Shown here: piece after piece, positions 1 to 11,060 of the stretch | Numbering within the stretch: position 1 is the stretch's first letter | Layout of the letters: every line of letters begins with the position of its first letter | NCBI GenBank assembly: GCA_035582835.1 | Contig: JAYKAV010000112.1 | Coordinates: 2,177,304-2,241,303 of the forward strand | Direction: 5' to 3' | Source of the DNA: Phoebastria nigripes | Taxonomy: Eukaryota > Chordata > Aves > Procellariiformes > Diomedeidae | Length of the DNA stretch: 64,000 nt | Notes under the pieces: model-generated | The model's input: only the letters and a program-made list of their open reading frames with translations | Told to the model about the DNA's origin: nothing | The model's database searches: none | Made by a program: the position numbers and the translations under genes

Positions 1-1419
1 GCACCAACAGAAGACGTTGGGAGCTTTAATCAAGAGGAAAATACTCTCTGGCTATCTGCAGGGTGTGATCATCTGCATCACATTAGTTTTGCTCCCTAAT
101 TAGGTAAATTAACTTCTATGACTAAGAGGAGGTGGGAAAAATCAAAAGCTTTTCAGAAGAGGTAGCATAGGTACTCCCATCATTAATCTCTCCAGGAACA
201 CACTAAAGAATTAGAGACTTTCACTTTTCAGAAGCATTCTTGGGGGCAAATCATTCCCAAGAATGTTTGTATACAACTAATTTAAAGGGTGTTTAACAGT
301 ACTGAAAGACTTTCAGGGATTTTATCCAAAGAAATATTCACCCCATGAATCTTCTTATTTCAAACAAGGAGTTCCATATGCAGCAGTAACTAATGAAGCC
401 TGATTTTCTATACATCCATATGCACAGTGGTTGGATTCTCAGGTCAGATTATAATCGTAAAAAGTTTTTGATTATTTTCATTAAGGACTCCTTAGTGTCT
501 AATAATATCGTTCTTTTCTTACCTGGACACTTGTATAGTGACCCTCTCTTCTCTACACCCCGTATTTCCGTATTTTTTGTGGAATTTGTAAAAGTGACTA
601 AATCTTTGAGATTTTTACACTGTTGTATTAATTCAGTATCAGCAAGTAGATTTGAAAGTTATTCTGTCATAGAGTAAATATTAGACAAGCAGAGACATTG
701 CTTCCTCAAGAAACCTGCATAAGAACTATAGCTTCCTCTCAGCGCTGCAGCAGAATACATTTTATAAAATACAGGTTTACTGTGAAGCATTTTTAATCTG
801 AAGTACAATGTTTTTCTTAAGGAAGCAACAAAGACGGTTGGCCAAGGTGTGATCTGCAATTATGTTTACTTCCTCCCCAGCCTTTACATAACAAGGCATC
901 CATGGCACTGGGCAACCATTAGAGGTCTTAAGTCCTAGCATCTGCTAGGGACCCAAGAGTCTCTGATGGAGTATTACACCAGAAATACATTGTTTGCTTA
1001 ATGTAAGTTTCTCATTTCTTTGGGCCCAAATTCTCTTTTCCTGCTGCATTTCAGCCAAAGACATTTCATTTGCATAATCAAAGGAAAAACTTGTTTCCAT
1101 CTGAGGTCTGTATCAAAATGGAGCACTTCAAAGCACAGTCTTGAGTTGTTTTAAGGAAAAGGTACAAATTATTTTGACTGGGGGGGGGGGGGGGGGGAGG
1201 AGAACAGAGGCTACATATCCCTCTCCTCAGAATACTATCTGATCAAAAGGAAAGTAAATCCTTGTTGTTCTGGCAAAGTTCCATGTTAACATCAGTTCTC
1301 TAAATCCACAAAAAGGCTGGGTGGACACTTGTGGGCAAGTTGCTGGAAACAGAAAGATTGCTTCTCTTACTTGTTTGAAAACTGCAAACTGTAACTTCAA
1401 CTTATAGGAAATTGAGGGA
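1..1419. other. Noncoding A+T-rich stretch
   Basis: I see no gene here. The short frames at 393-677 (+) and 659-859 (-) have no recognisable motif and are the length expected by chance in A+T-rich DNA. The only marked structure is the 18-G run listed separately. The stretch ends where CR1 similarity begins. Confidence 0.6.
1180..1197 (+). repeat. Poly-G run, 18 bases
   Basis: Eighteen consecutive G on the + strand, followed by AGG. Long G runs are rare in A+T-rich vertebrate DNA, can form G-quadruplexes and are unstable in replication and sequencing, so the exact length is uncertain. Confidence 0.97.
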
Positions 1420-2844
1420 GGAGATCCATGACAACTAGAAGAAGGTAAATATTGTCACCCCTTTTCAAAAAAGGCTGGAAGGTCAATTCAGGGAACTGCA
1501 GGCCAGTCATCCTCACTTTGGTTCTTGGGAAAATCATGGAGCAAGTCCTCTTGAAGTACATTTCTGGGTACAAGAAGGAGAAGGTGACTGGGAACAGTGA
1601 GCATGGGTTTACCAAGGATAGATCATGCCTAACAAATCTGATTGCCTTTTATGATGAAATGACTGGATTTGTGGGTGAGGGAAGAGCAGTGGATGTCATT
1701 CACCTCAATTTTAGCAAGGATTTCAGCATTGTCTCCCACAGTATTCTTGCATCCAAGATAAAATTGTATGATCTGAGTGAGCAGACAACTAGATAAGTAA
1801 AAAAAAACTGGTTGAATGACTAGGCTCAGAGGGTAACAGTCAATGGGTCATACTCTACCTGGAGATAAGTATCAACTGGAGTACCACAGGAGTCTATCCT
1901 GGGACCTGTTTAACATCTTTATCAAGGATCTGGGGGAGGTGACAAAGCTCATTCTTGTCAAATTTGCAGATGACACCAAACTGAGAGGAGCAGTTGATAT
2001 GTTCAAGGGAAGGGCTGCAATCCAAAGGGACCTGGACAGACTGGAAGAATGAGCCAACAGACATATCATGAAATTCAGCAATGACAAATGCCAAGTCCTC
2101 CGCCTGGTAAGGAAGAGCCCCTGGCAATGATACAGGCTGGGGACTGGATGGCTGAGGAGCAACTCTGTGGGAAAGGACTTAGGAGTCTTGGTAGACAGCA
2201 AGCTGAACATGAGCCAACAGCATGCCCTGGCAGAAAAGGCCAACAACATCCTGGGCTGTATTAACAGGAGCACAGACAGTAAATTGAGAAAAGTAATTAT
2301 CCTCATTCCCTTGGCATTTGTTAGACTGCATCTAGAATATGAAGTTCAGTTTTGGGTCCTCAAATACAAGACCATGATCTACTAAAGCAAGTTCAGCAGT
2401 GGGCCGCCAAGACTGTCAGGGAGGTGAAGCACTTGCCCTGTGAGGAGAGGCTGAGAGAACAGGGCTTGTTCAGCCTGGAGAAGAGACAGCTTCAGATGCA
2501 CCTAGCAGGAGCCTAACAGGATCTATCAGTAAGTTATCAAGAAGACAGAGCCAGGCTCTTTTCAGCAGTGCGTAGTGGGAGGATGAGAGACAATAAGCAT
2601 AAGGTGAAATAAGAGAGGTTCCGACTGGATATAAGGAAAATCTTTTTCACAGTGAGGATAGAGAAGCAGTGGAGCAAACTGCCCAGGCAGGTTGTTTCAC
2701 CTCTGTCCTTGCAGGTTTTCAAGAGTTGAGTGGAAAGCCCTGAGCAACACAGTCTGCTCCAATAGCTGACCCTGCTTTGCGCAAAAGGTTGGACTAGAGA
2801 CCTCCTGACATCACTTCTAACCTATATTATTCTATGGCTCTATA
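1420..2844 (+). mobile_element. CR1 LINE, 5'-truncated old copy (RT domain to 3' end)
   Basis: A degenerate CR1 non-LTR retrotransposon that begins inside ORF2 and runs to the 3' terminus. CR1 ORF2 encodes an endonuclease and reverse transcriptase used for target-primed insertion; only the RT part and its C-terminal extension remain. Recognisable peptides in order are GKIMEQVLL and HGFTKDRSCLTNLIAF (frame starting 1452), the RT catalytic motif FADDTKL (FADD at 1963-1974) followed by [12 protein letters not shown], then [16 protein letters not shown] (from about 2170), and the nucleotide-level CR1 tail ending in TATTCTATGG near 2840. Stops at about 1794 and 2050 and frame changes show it cannot make protein. 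It is broken but nearly collinear, so it serves as a length ruler for the other copies. The 5' boundary is uncertain by about 10-20 bases. It is clearly CR1; the subfamily is not assigned. Confidence 0.93.
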
Positions 2845-3310
2845 AAATTCAGTTTTCCAAATGTAATGCTCTCTTCTCAAGAGCTTTTCAGTTGTATTAT
2901 TAGAACTCAGTAATTATAGATAAGTTTTTGCCTACTGTATATAAGTTGTTAAAATCCTAGCTTGTACTTCAGCAGTTTTACAGTGTAAGGTGTGTTTTTA
3001 GCACAGAATATTACATTAAATGCTTAAATAGATTAACAGACATCTGTATGGTAATTAGTTATTAAAAGCATTTGCTGAAGATAGAAAGCCAAGTCAAAAA
3101 AGCCTCTCTTGAATCCCACACTTATTTCCTTCCCCCTAAGACATACTGTAGAGAAACTACAGCCCAGATATTGGCACAGTATCCTATCCTCCCTTCAAAC
3201 TTTTCTTTGTGGGTTAGAACAGACACAACAATTTTCTGAGTTCTTCAAGAAATAACCAGTTGTCAGATGACACAAGGTATCTGTGGATGTGCCACAAATA
3301 TGTATTAGCT
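2845..3310. other. Noncoding spacer between two CR1 fragments
   Basis: A+T-rich single-copy-looking DNA. I see no gene, motif or repeat in it. Confidence 0.5.
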
Positions 3311-3534
3311 TGACTCAGAGCTAAGGTCAGGGAATACTTAAGAAAACTGGACATACATAAGTCCATGGGCCCTGATGGGATGCGCCAAAAAGTGCTGAGG
3401 GAGCTGGCTGATGCCATTGCAAGGCNACTCTTGATAATCTTTGAACAATCACGGCAACTAGGAGAGGTGCCTGAGAAGGTCCAAGGTGACTTCCAGAGGT
3501 CACTTCCAACCTCAACCATTCTGTGATTCTGTGA
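3311..3534 (+). mobile_element. CR1 LINE with large internal deletion
   Basis: The left part (about 3311-3480) matches CR1 ORF2 just before the RT core: it reads LDIHKSMGPDGMRQKVLREL, then ADAI..LLIIFEQS and GEVPEK. The right part (about 3485-3534) is the CR1 3' tail: CCAGAGGTCACTTCCAACC, then ATTCTGTGATTCTGTGA. Using the copy at 1420-2844 as ruler, about 1.37 kb of RT domain that should lie between them is missing. The join lies at about 3475-3486, where GCCTGAG meets GGTCCAAGGTGAC. It could be a deletion after insertion, a retrotransposed internally deleted RNA, or template switching. One N at 3426 lies in the left part. It encodes nothing. Confidence 0.8.
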
Positions 3535-5025
3535 CACTCAAAGAAAAAAAAAAAAGAAACAGAAACAAAAAACACTACATTTTTTTGCTTTTGTTCATCC
3601 TGTTTTGAAATTCTTCCTTTAAACAAGCTGGTCATGTTTTTCATAGTGAGAATGTTAAAATGCTCCCAGAAAACAAGGAAAGCATCATGAAATAATACAA
3701 ATTTCTTTCATTTTAAAAGAGCNTTGGAAAGTTATGAGTTAGATTCAAAAATTTTAACATGATACATTTGCTTATTTGAGCTTATATGTATTTCGACACA
3801 GGTAAAAAATGNGAAAGTCAGTGAAATTTGAATATAACAAATTACTATAGCTTTGCAATTGAAAATACTGGCAGTGGACTCAGTACATACAGTTGCTTAA
3901 AACAAATAATATAATACTGAGGGTCTTGTAGAAAAACATATTGATACAAATATCCAGGGCTGAAATGATATTATTACATATATAAAACTGTTTGCTATTC
4001 TGGATGCTAAAGCTACAGTAATCCCACCACAAAGTTTGGGGACATGTTAGAGTAAGACATTCATCTCTTCTTAAATATATACAGGGAGAAGAGACCCTGC
4101 TTCCAAAAGCTTGTGTTACAAAGGTAAGGGAGAGGATGACAGGGTATTGTCATTGCCCTGGGGTGAGTGTGACTTGCCAATNCTCATACAAGGAGTTCAA
4201 CAGAACCTGGAAGAACAAATATGGTACTACAGAAACACCAGGTCACTTCAGATACTAATAATACTACCTCTATACAAAAGCTTTCTAATTGTTTGTTGGA
4301 AAAATGATCTCTAGAGACAACAAATATTAGTACATAGTCATGCACTGAAGAAAGGCCCTAAAAATTAGACTGAAAGTTAACTTTACTTCAGTGGAAAACT
4401 GGGAGAAGGGCAGCAGCAGCACCTTTCCAGAGTATGGAAATGTTTCTGAGGAATCAGAAATCAGAACTAAACAGGAATCTGGATGACAAAAGAAATGGTA
4501 AATCATATAATCAGAACCACTGCTGTTGCACTGGATACCTATGGGAACTTAGAGGTAATCCTGTCACAACTTCTTCTCCCCCCAGTATGAACATACTCAG
4601 TTTATGGACTTCAGTATCACCATTTGAATTCTACATCTTGACCCCCTGTCTCTTATGAACAAGTGACATTGCCAGAACTACCTGACTGCTCCTTAAAAGC
4701 TCCAGATGCATTCGGCTCAGGGAAATTTACAGCCTGTATTAGAACNGAGTCCAGAAGCAGTGTCACAGATTTCTAATCAGCACATATTCTCCAGCAATGA
4801 GCATATTATGAAAATCTACTGCTAGATAAAGTCATTCTAAAAATGGACTGCCTAAGATAAAGGTGTAGATACTCCTACTGAGCTGAGTGAATGCATTTGA
4901 AAAGAAAGAGTCATTATTTTACTGGGATACAGTTACTTGTCTAGAACATTAGCTTTACGTTTCAATTCAGTACATGTTTAAGCACAGGTCTATTTTTAGT
5001 TCAATGTGGCTGTTCCTCTTGAAGT

Positions 5026-5070
5026 CATAGATTCACAGGAAATAGCTGTGGAAAGGACTGAATGTTTCAC
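5026..5070 (-). mobile_element. Possible CR1 3'-tail scrap
   Basis: TCATAGATTCACAGGAA, then GTGGAAAGGACTGAA, resembles the reverse complement of a CR1 terminus (tail octamers followed by the ..GTCC(C/T)TTCCAACC block). Only about 45 bases are alignable by eye and the following sequence does not continue as CR1, so chance similarity is possible. Confidence 0.3.
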
Positions 5071-5469
5071 TGTGCCACCCCGAAGTACAAACACACACTG
5101 ACACANCTCTGTGTGCCTTTGCACTGGCCGCTGTTCCATAGGAGTACCCTGAGCTTTCACGTGTAAGGTCTAGTGTACACTGGGAAAAAATTGTCTGGGG
5201 TAAATAACCCTAACAAAAGCATTCTTAGCAGTCCTAAAAGACATTTAAATGACTGGTTGATCCACCTATCAGTAGAAAAACGTTGGGCCCAGCTCCCTAC
5301 AAACTGTAGTACTATTTCAGCAAAAGCTTGCTTTTCACAACGTTACTGCATCTCTGGGGGATTAGGCATCGCACAAGAATATCACCGAGAAAAACATTGC
5401 CTAGGTTTTAATGCTTTCATTTTTCCTGTATAAACCTGGTCTGTGAGATGTTCTAACAGTGTGCATCAG

Positions 5470-5497
5470 AAAAAACAACAAACAAACAAAAAACAAT
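5470..5497. repeat. A-rich (CAAA)-like simple sequence
   Basis: Runs of A interrupted by single C, including AACAAACAAAC. It is a short low-complexity tract with no other signal. Confidence 0.7.
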
Positions 5498-8400
5498 CCC
5501 CCTCAAAAAACAACCTCTGCCAATAACCTCTGCTCTCTGCTGCAGATCTTGACCTATAGATCAACTTGACAAAAAAAAGTTCTCTCTGCTTTGGATCACA
5601 CTAATTGCCTGATTGTGAAAAAAAAGATACACATGCAATCAACTAATTGCACATCCTAGTACTAAGCAGTAAAAAAGCTACTTTACAAAAGATTACACAT
5701 GAATATTTCTACTGGGAGTGAAATAAAATTGAGTTTTTCAAAGAACATTGGAGTTATATTTGGCATTTTTATGGTAAATTGCTTCTAGTAATGCTCCTTG
5801 AGGAGTAACTATGAATTCACTTTTACTTATCATCTGTGACAGCAGTGCTGCTCTTGGTGAGGAACTGCCCCTGCAAGGGTGCCTCTGCTTCTCTTGACAC
5901 TGGGAGGCAAATTGGAGAATCTTCTCTTGTTCTACCTAACAGCTATATTCTGAGTGACTAATTGGTTAGAAATCCCTACAGGGACTAAAAGTGCCAGTAA
6001 AAGAAACAAAGAAAAAAAAAAATTGCATTTAAGCCTGAGCCAAGATTAGGGGGAGACATGAAAAAAATAATTAAATAAAGACAGTGATAAGATGGAAAAA
6101 TAAAACTTATTTGAGCAAGATTAGAGAGATAAAGTTCCCATTAGCAGCATTTAGGTAGAAACTACAAGAGAAGCAAATTCTGACAGTACGCTCTTCTCCC
6201 TTGCATACGAACAGCTAATGTTCCTATGGGAACCTGCAGTGGTTGAAACTGGGCATACCACAACCAGAACTGTAAAACACTGGGGATGGAGTTCGCCAAA
6301 CGCAGCAGTACAGGGCAAGTGAAGACACTAGGTTTTGATTGTCTGTTGGATTCACTTTACAATAATCTTTTTTCACCACTTCATAATTTCTGTGTGGAAA
6401 GCCTCTTGTATCTGCAAAAGTAGAAGTGTGCAAATGGAAAGAACTCATGTTGGAGCAATGCCAGGCTTACAAACTGAGTTGGGAATTGTCTTCAGCACAG
6501 CACAGAGTTATGTAGGTTTACTTACACATAGCACTCTGATAAGCAGCTGAGTCAAGACATGTTGTCTGATAACTTCTCTCTTCTTCTATTCTAGGCACTC
6601 TGAATATTGTCCAAGCTACAACTAATAGGGAAATTCAGAGTCTGGTATTCTTCTTCAGTGCCATTATCATATTTATAGCCTTTTCTAAAGCCTTGAGATT
6701 TGCCATTATGTAAAGGCAGGATGATTTTGATACTGCACACACTGACTTAAGTGTGGTCCTGACCTGATGTCTATCTATTGCTATCGCCTAGACCTTGAAA
6801 AAGGGATGCAGATTCCCACTAATATTTTCAGAAGCTATGTAGTTCCTAACTGTCAATGAAACACTGGGAATTAGAAATCTACTGACATTTTCATCACTTT
6901 GTGCTTCTCTGCTTTCTGAACTCATGGACCTTTAAAATTTGGCCCCAAATCACAGACTATTTACCATGAAACAATGTGCATAAGACCTAAAACCATTTGC
7001 ACTTCCCCACTGATTTACATTCACAGTCTGGAAGCACAGCCCATTTGAATCCAAGGCTAACTAAAATCTGTTACGTCAATTCAGCTTTTAATTTGCAGTA
7101 GCTTTTATTTCCTTAGATATGGTAAACCACTGTTCAACTCCCGCCTGACCATTCAGTAACAAAATTTGTCAGCATTGTACTTATGTCATTACTTCCAAAT
7201 TTTTTGACCAGTTAATTCTAATTGCTCCCCCAGTACAAGCCATTTATAATCCCCTCCTCTGAAAAAATCCATCCAAAACTAAAACAAAAACAGGGCATTT
7301 GAACTTCCTACTGAGCCCCAGAGTCTGGAGCTGCTTCAGCTGCCGTTTCAATGCTTCTAATCTCTTAAGTGTAATTGCTTTTATTATATCAGTATGGACC
7401 CAACTGGCTGCCGCTCTTTTTAACCTATTTCTTTCAACAATCACATTTAACCTCCATCAGTAAGCACGGATTATTAGTTGGAAGCAAGGGCAAAGGCAGC
7501 ACATTATGATGAGAATGGTAATGGGGAGAGCAAGAATAATCAGTTGCAGCGAGGGTTTTGAAAGTATTTTTCATCCTTTGCCTGGGAATGCAGCAGCCAC
7601 TCACAGCTATGCCCCATTTCCAACAGGAAGGATTACAGTGACTCCTGGATTTTAAGAAAGGAGCTTTATATTTCTGATCTGATTCTAAGTCAAGCTACTG
7701 GGAAATAATACATAAATCATCATCACCCTCATCATCTGTGTGATGGGGACCTGTCCAAAGAGTGAGCACTCTTGCCTTACTGAGCAAGCAGAGAGGGAGA
7801 TGACTGCTGTCACAGACAGCTCGTGGACTGTCTACAGGCAAGAATGCAACAAGTGTGAACAAACAGCAACAAGAATCAGGAACCTGCTATATGCACACTT
7901 CACTGGTTCAGACTCACTGTGGAGGCTTTACTTCATAAATGTAGTGCAAGTTATTCTCCAAGCCACCCTCGGCTTTTCTGCAGATACAAAACCCTTAGCT
8001 ATCTACAGATTCTGACCCCATTCACTAAACATGACTGTTTTTACGAATAACAAACCTCCTCCAGGCAGAATTCCCTTGTTACTAAAGTGGCACGGGAACA
8101 GCCTGCCTTGTCTTACGTTGTCTTCTCACTGTCACTAAGATGTGGAAAAATCTCCAGCAAAGAAGTCTCCCCAGCACTGCAGAACATAGCAACCCCACAG
8201 ACAGTTCAAGTGAGCCATCTGGAAATGATGGATAAGTGATAAAAAAGAACAGGCCTGCTTCAGTTTAAGAACCATTTACATTGATAAAATACAGGAGCAG
8301 GTTTAAGCTGACTTTCACTCTCTCATACCAGTTTGTAGCAGTCCTAAACCAAAATGCATTCCTACAGGCAGTGATCCTGCTTTAACTAAACCAGCTTGAA

Positions 8401-10334
8401 ATAAACACACCCAAATTTGAGTTGCATGGGGCAATAGTTTCATGCAAGTCTCAGTAATGCTCCATTTACAGGCCAAGCCAGCAGAAGACTACCGTTCTCC
8501 TCTACTAATCTGATTATCCCAAACCAAAAGGAAAGATAGTAAAAATTCTCTCCAGTGTTGAGAAACAGTCTACAAGCTGAGAGGATGTTGAGAACTTTCT
8601 TCCCAGCACCAGTGGTGCTGAAAGAGTTTGATAAACCACTCAATATTTCTTTCTAACAGATGCAAGGTCAACAGAGATGCCATGATTATATTTCCATTTT
8701 TAAAGACAAAGTCATAGTTTGGTAGCGTGCTGGGGGCAGGAGGGTTGTGGGTTTTTTTAAAACCTCCCTCTGTCCCATAAATCTGGACACAACCAAGATC
8801 ACAGTGCCCAGACCAATGGCTTATACAAGGGATCAAATCTACTTTGATTGAGGCACTAAATGAGGATTTTAAGAAATAGATTACGGTGAGCTTGCAGTTC
8901 AGTCTGTTTCCTAGCAAATGAGGAGAGAGAAGAATGAGGCTGGGTAAAAATCTGTCCACAGAAGCATCAGGAAAAAGCATTTGTTACATCTGTGTTTGCC
9001 AGGTTTAGCTTAATTGGTTTATCACATGGTGCTATTAGAAGGTTGATTGTCTTCTGTAAACTGTTAACGGAAAGCAAATCTCATGTATTACTTCCCTCTA
9101 TCAGTAGAGAACAGCTAGAATTGGAAACTTCGCATAAAAATAAGTAGTTAGACCAACTGAAGAAGCATGTTGACAGATCAACTAAACAGACTGTATGGCT
9201 GCAGGAGACAGATGTATTACAAGTAAAAGAATTTGAGTGTTGGAAATGTCTAGGACCTAGCTTGGAAACATATACCCTTGCTGACAATCTTCTACAAGAC
9301 TGATTTTGGTTATTGAGCCTGAGAAGCACATATGAAATTCAGATTAAGTAAAAAAGGAAACTTATTTTATTAAATTTGAAGGTTCCGCGTCCAATTGTCC
9401 AAGCCAAACACTATACTTCTGATAAATGAAGGTTCAACACTGCCCTGACACCTTATGCAGACTTATACCAAGTTGAGTTAGGCAGTAACTGCGTTAGGCT
9501 GCATTAAGAGTCTTTGTTGAGGACACAAAGTGCTTTTACTTAGCATACCATACATTCTTTTCCCTTAAAAAAATCTCGCATGCAAGTTTCTCCTTGTGAA
9601 GAAAAAAAAGAAAGCAAAAAAAGTGTCAGATGGTAGATCATATTGCTGTCACTTTCCTGGAAGCATCTCAGATTTTTTGGCAACAGGCGCACTACAATGA
9701 TATGAATAGAACTTAACCATACACAGTCTAGAGAATTACGCAAGTGGCATGTTATGCATTTACCCATAGAGAGAACTCTTACAGACACGTTTGTTAGCAA
9801 CAGTTAATGGGTTGAGTAGGCGTTGAAATCTCTTTGCCCAAACTGTATTGACTTTTCCACTTAAATGGAAGTGTTAGCCAAAAGAAAATCCTTTCGTATT
9901 GAAATGTTTTTGCTAAATAGCTTCCTTTCAGTAAGTCTCAAAACAAATACACATTTATTTTTTTAAATTCTGTAAAAATTTATGTTAGGAAAAAATTTCC
10001 CAGATAGATTTAGCATGTTGAAAAGAGAAAAAATGGTTTCCCTTAGTTCACATTTCCATTTTAAAAGATTGTACAAGTGTGCTTTGCTGTTAAGCATCCT
10101 CCGTTAGCTATAGGAGGTTGGAGAAAAGAGAGATAAGGAGGTTTTAATTGAGAAGCAAATAGACTGGCTGTCAGGGAACCTCATTCCCTCTTCCCTCAAA
10201 CACTTACACTTCCTCTACTAAGGTGGATTATGATGTATATGAACATGGTAACAAGAAGCTGTAATGGAAAACTACTTCATTAGATTTGCCTCTTAGTAGA
10301 TTATAAGCATTAAAACTGGAAGGCTGAATCAAGC

Positions 10335-11060
10335 AAGGTTCCATTGGGGTCTAATCTTGATCCAGAATTATCTAATAGTTTTATTAACCATACAAAAGAT
10401 AGACACCCCCCCCAAAAAAAAAAAAAAAAATCAGGTGACATCAAGCTGGGAGTGACTTTAAGCAGCTAAAGGACAGAATGAAAATTCAAAATGAACTTGA
10501 AAATTGGAGAATGTGCTGGAGGAAAACTAGATGAAATTCGATAGAACATATGTAAATTTCCAGTTGTAGGTCACTGTCATCAGCTACACAAACAAGAAGG
10601 GTACATGAAAAAATCCTTCTGCTCTATGTGACAGTGGTAAGGCCTCACCTAGAAAATTATTTTGAGACCTACTTTCAAGCATGAAACCAAGATAGGCATG
10701 GATTGTCAAAGGGAACATAAAGTAGGATCACAGAAACTGAAGATCTAAAATTTACTAGGACAGACTGAATGAGCTGTGGAATGAGAGAAGAGATGTTAAT
10801 TTGAAGAATAAGAAACTCAGAAAACCTTATAGTCTTCAAGTATATAAAAGGCTGGTGCAATCTGCTCTCCACATTTACAATGCCCAAGGCAGCAAGGAAT
10901 ATTTGAGTTCCTAAGAGTATGGGGTATGAAGCACTGGAATGTGGAGAGGCTGGAGAATCTCCATCCTTGCATGTTTAATAACTGATAAAACAAGTATTGA
11001 TATGGTGAGCAGGAAGATGGTCTAGATCTCTGATTTCCAGCCTTACTGGATCTCTGATTT
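10335..11060 (+). mobile_element. Very degraded CR1-type LINE
   Basis: An ancient copy recognisable mainly by the order of landmarks: TTGATCCAGAATTATCT (degraded 'CTGGGTCC..' before RT motif C), GGTGACATCAAGCTGGGAG (the usual DDTKLGG region, here with one D lost), AAGGCCTCACCTAGAAAAT (the usual RPHLEY region), and GAATCTCCATCCTTGCATG near the C-terminal end. No frame is open over more than a few dozen codons. A C8A17 tract sits inside it. It is clearly more diverged than the copies at 43519 and 58921 and could belong to a different CR1 or L3-like lineage. The ends are approximate. Confidence 0.65.
10406..10430 (+). repeat. C8A17 tract within a CR1 remnant
   Basis: Eight C followed directly by seventeen A. 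It lies just upstream of the degraded RT active-site region, so it arose after insertion, by slippage expansion or small insertion. Confidence 0.95.

Larger units (their letters stand above)
3535..10334. other. Long noncoding A+T-rich stretch
   Basis: No gene is supported. Frames such as 7740-8015 (+) and 8570-8980 (-) have no recognisable family motif. The stretch holds A-rich simple sequence at 5470-5497 and a possible CR1 tail scrap at 5026-5070, listed separately. Isolated N bases occur at 3723, 3812, 4182, 4746 and 5106. Confidence 0.55.

Noticed and set aside
4090..4130. Short AG-ORF-GTAAGG segment that looks like a microexon
   Set aside because: About 40 bases with a weak acceptor. 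Segments like this recur often by chance in 64 kb.
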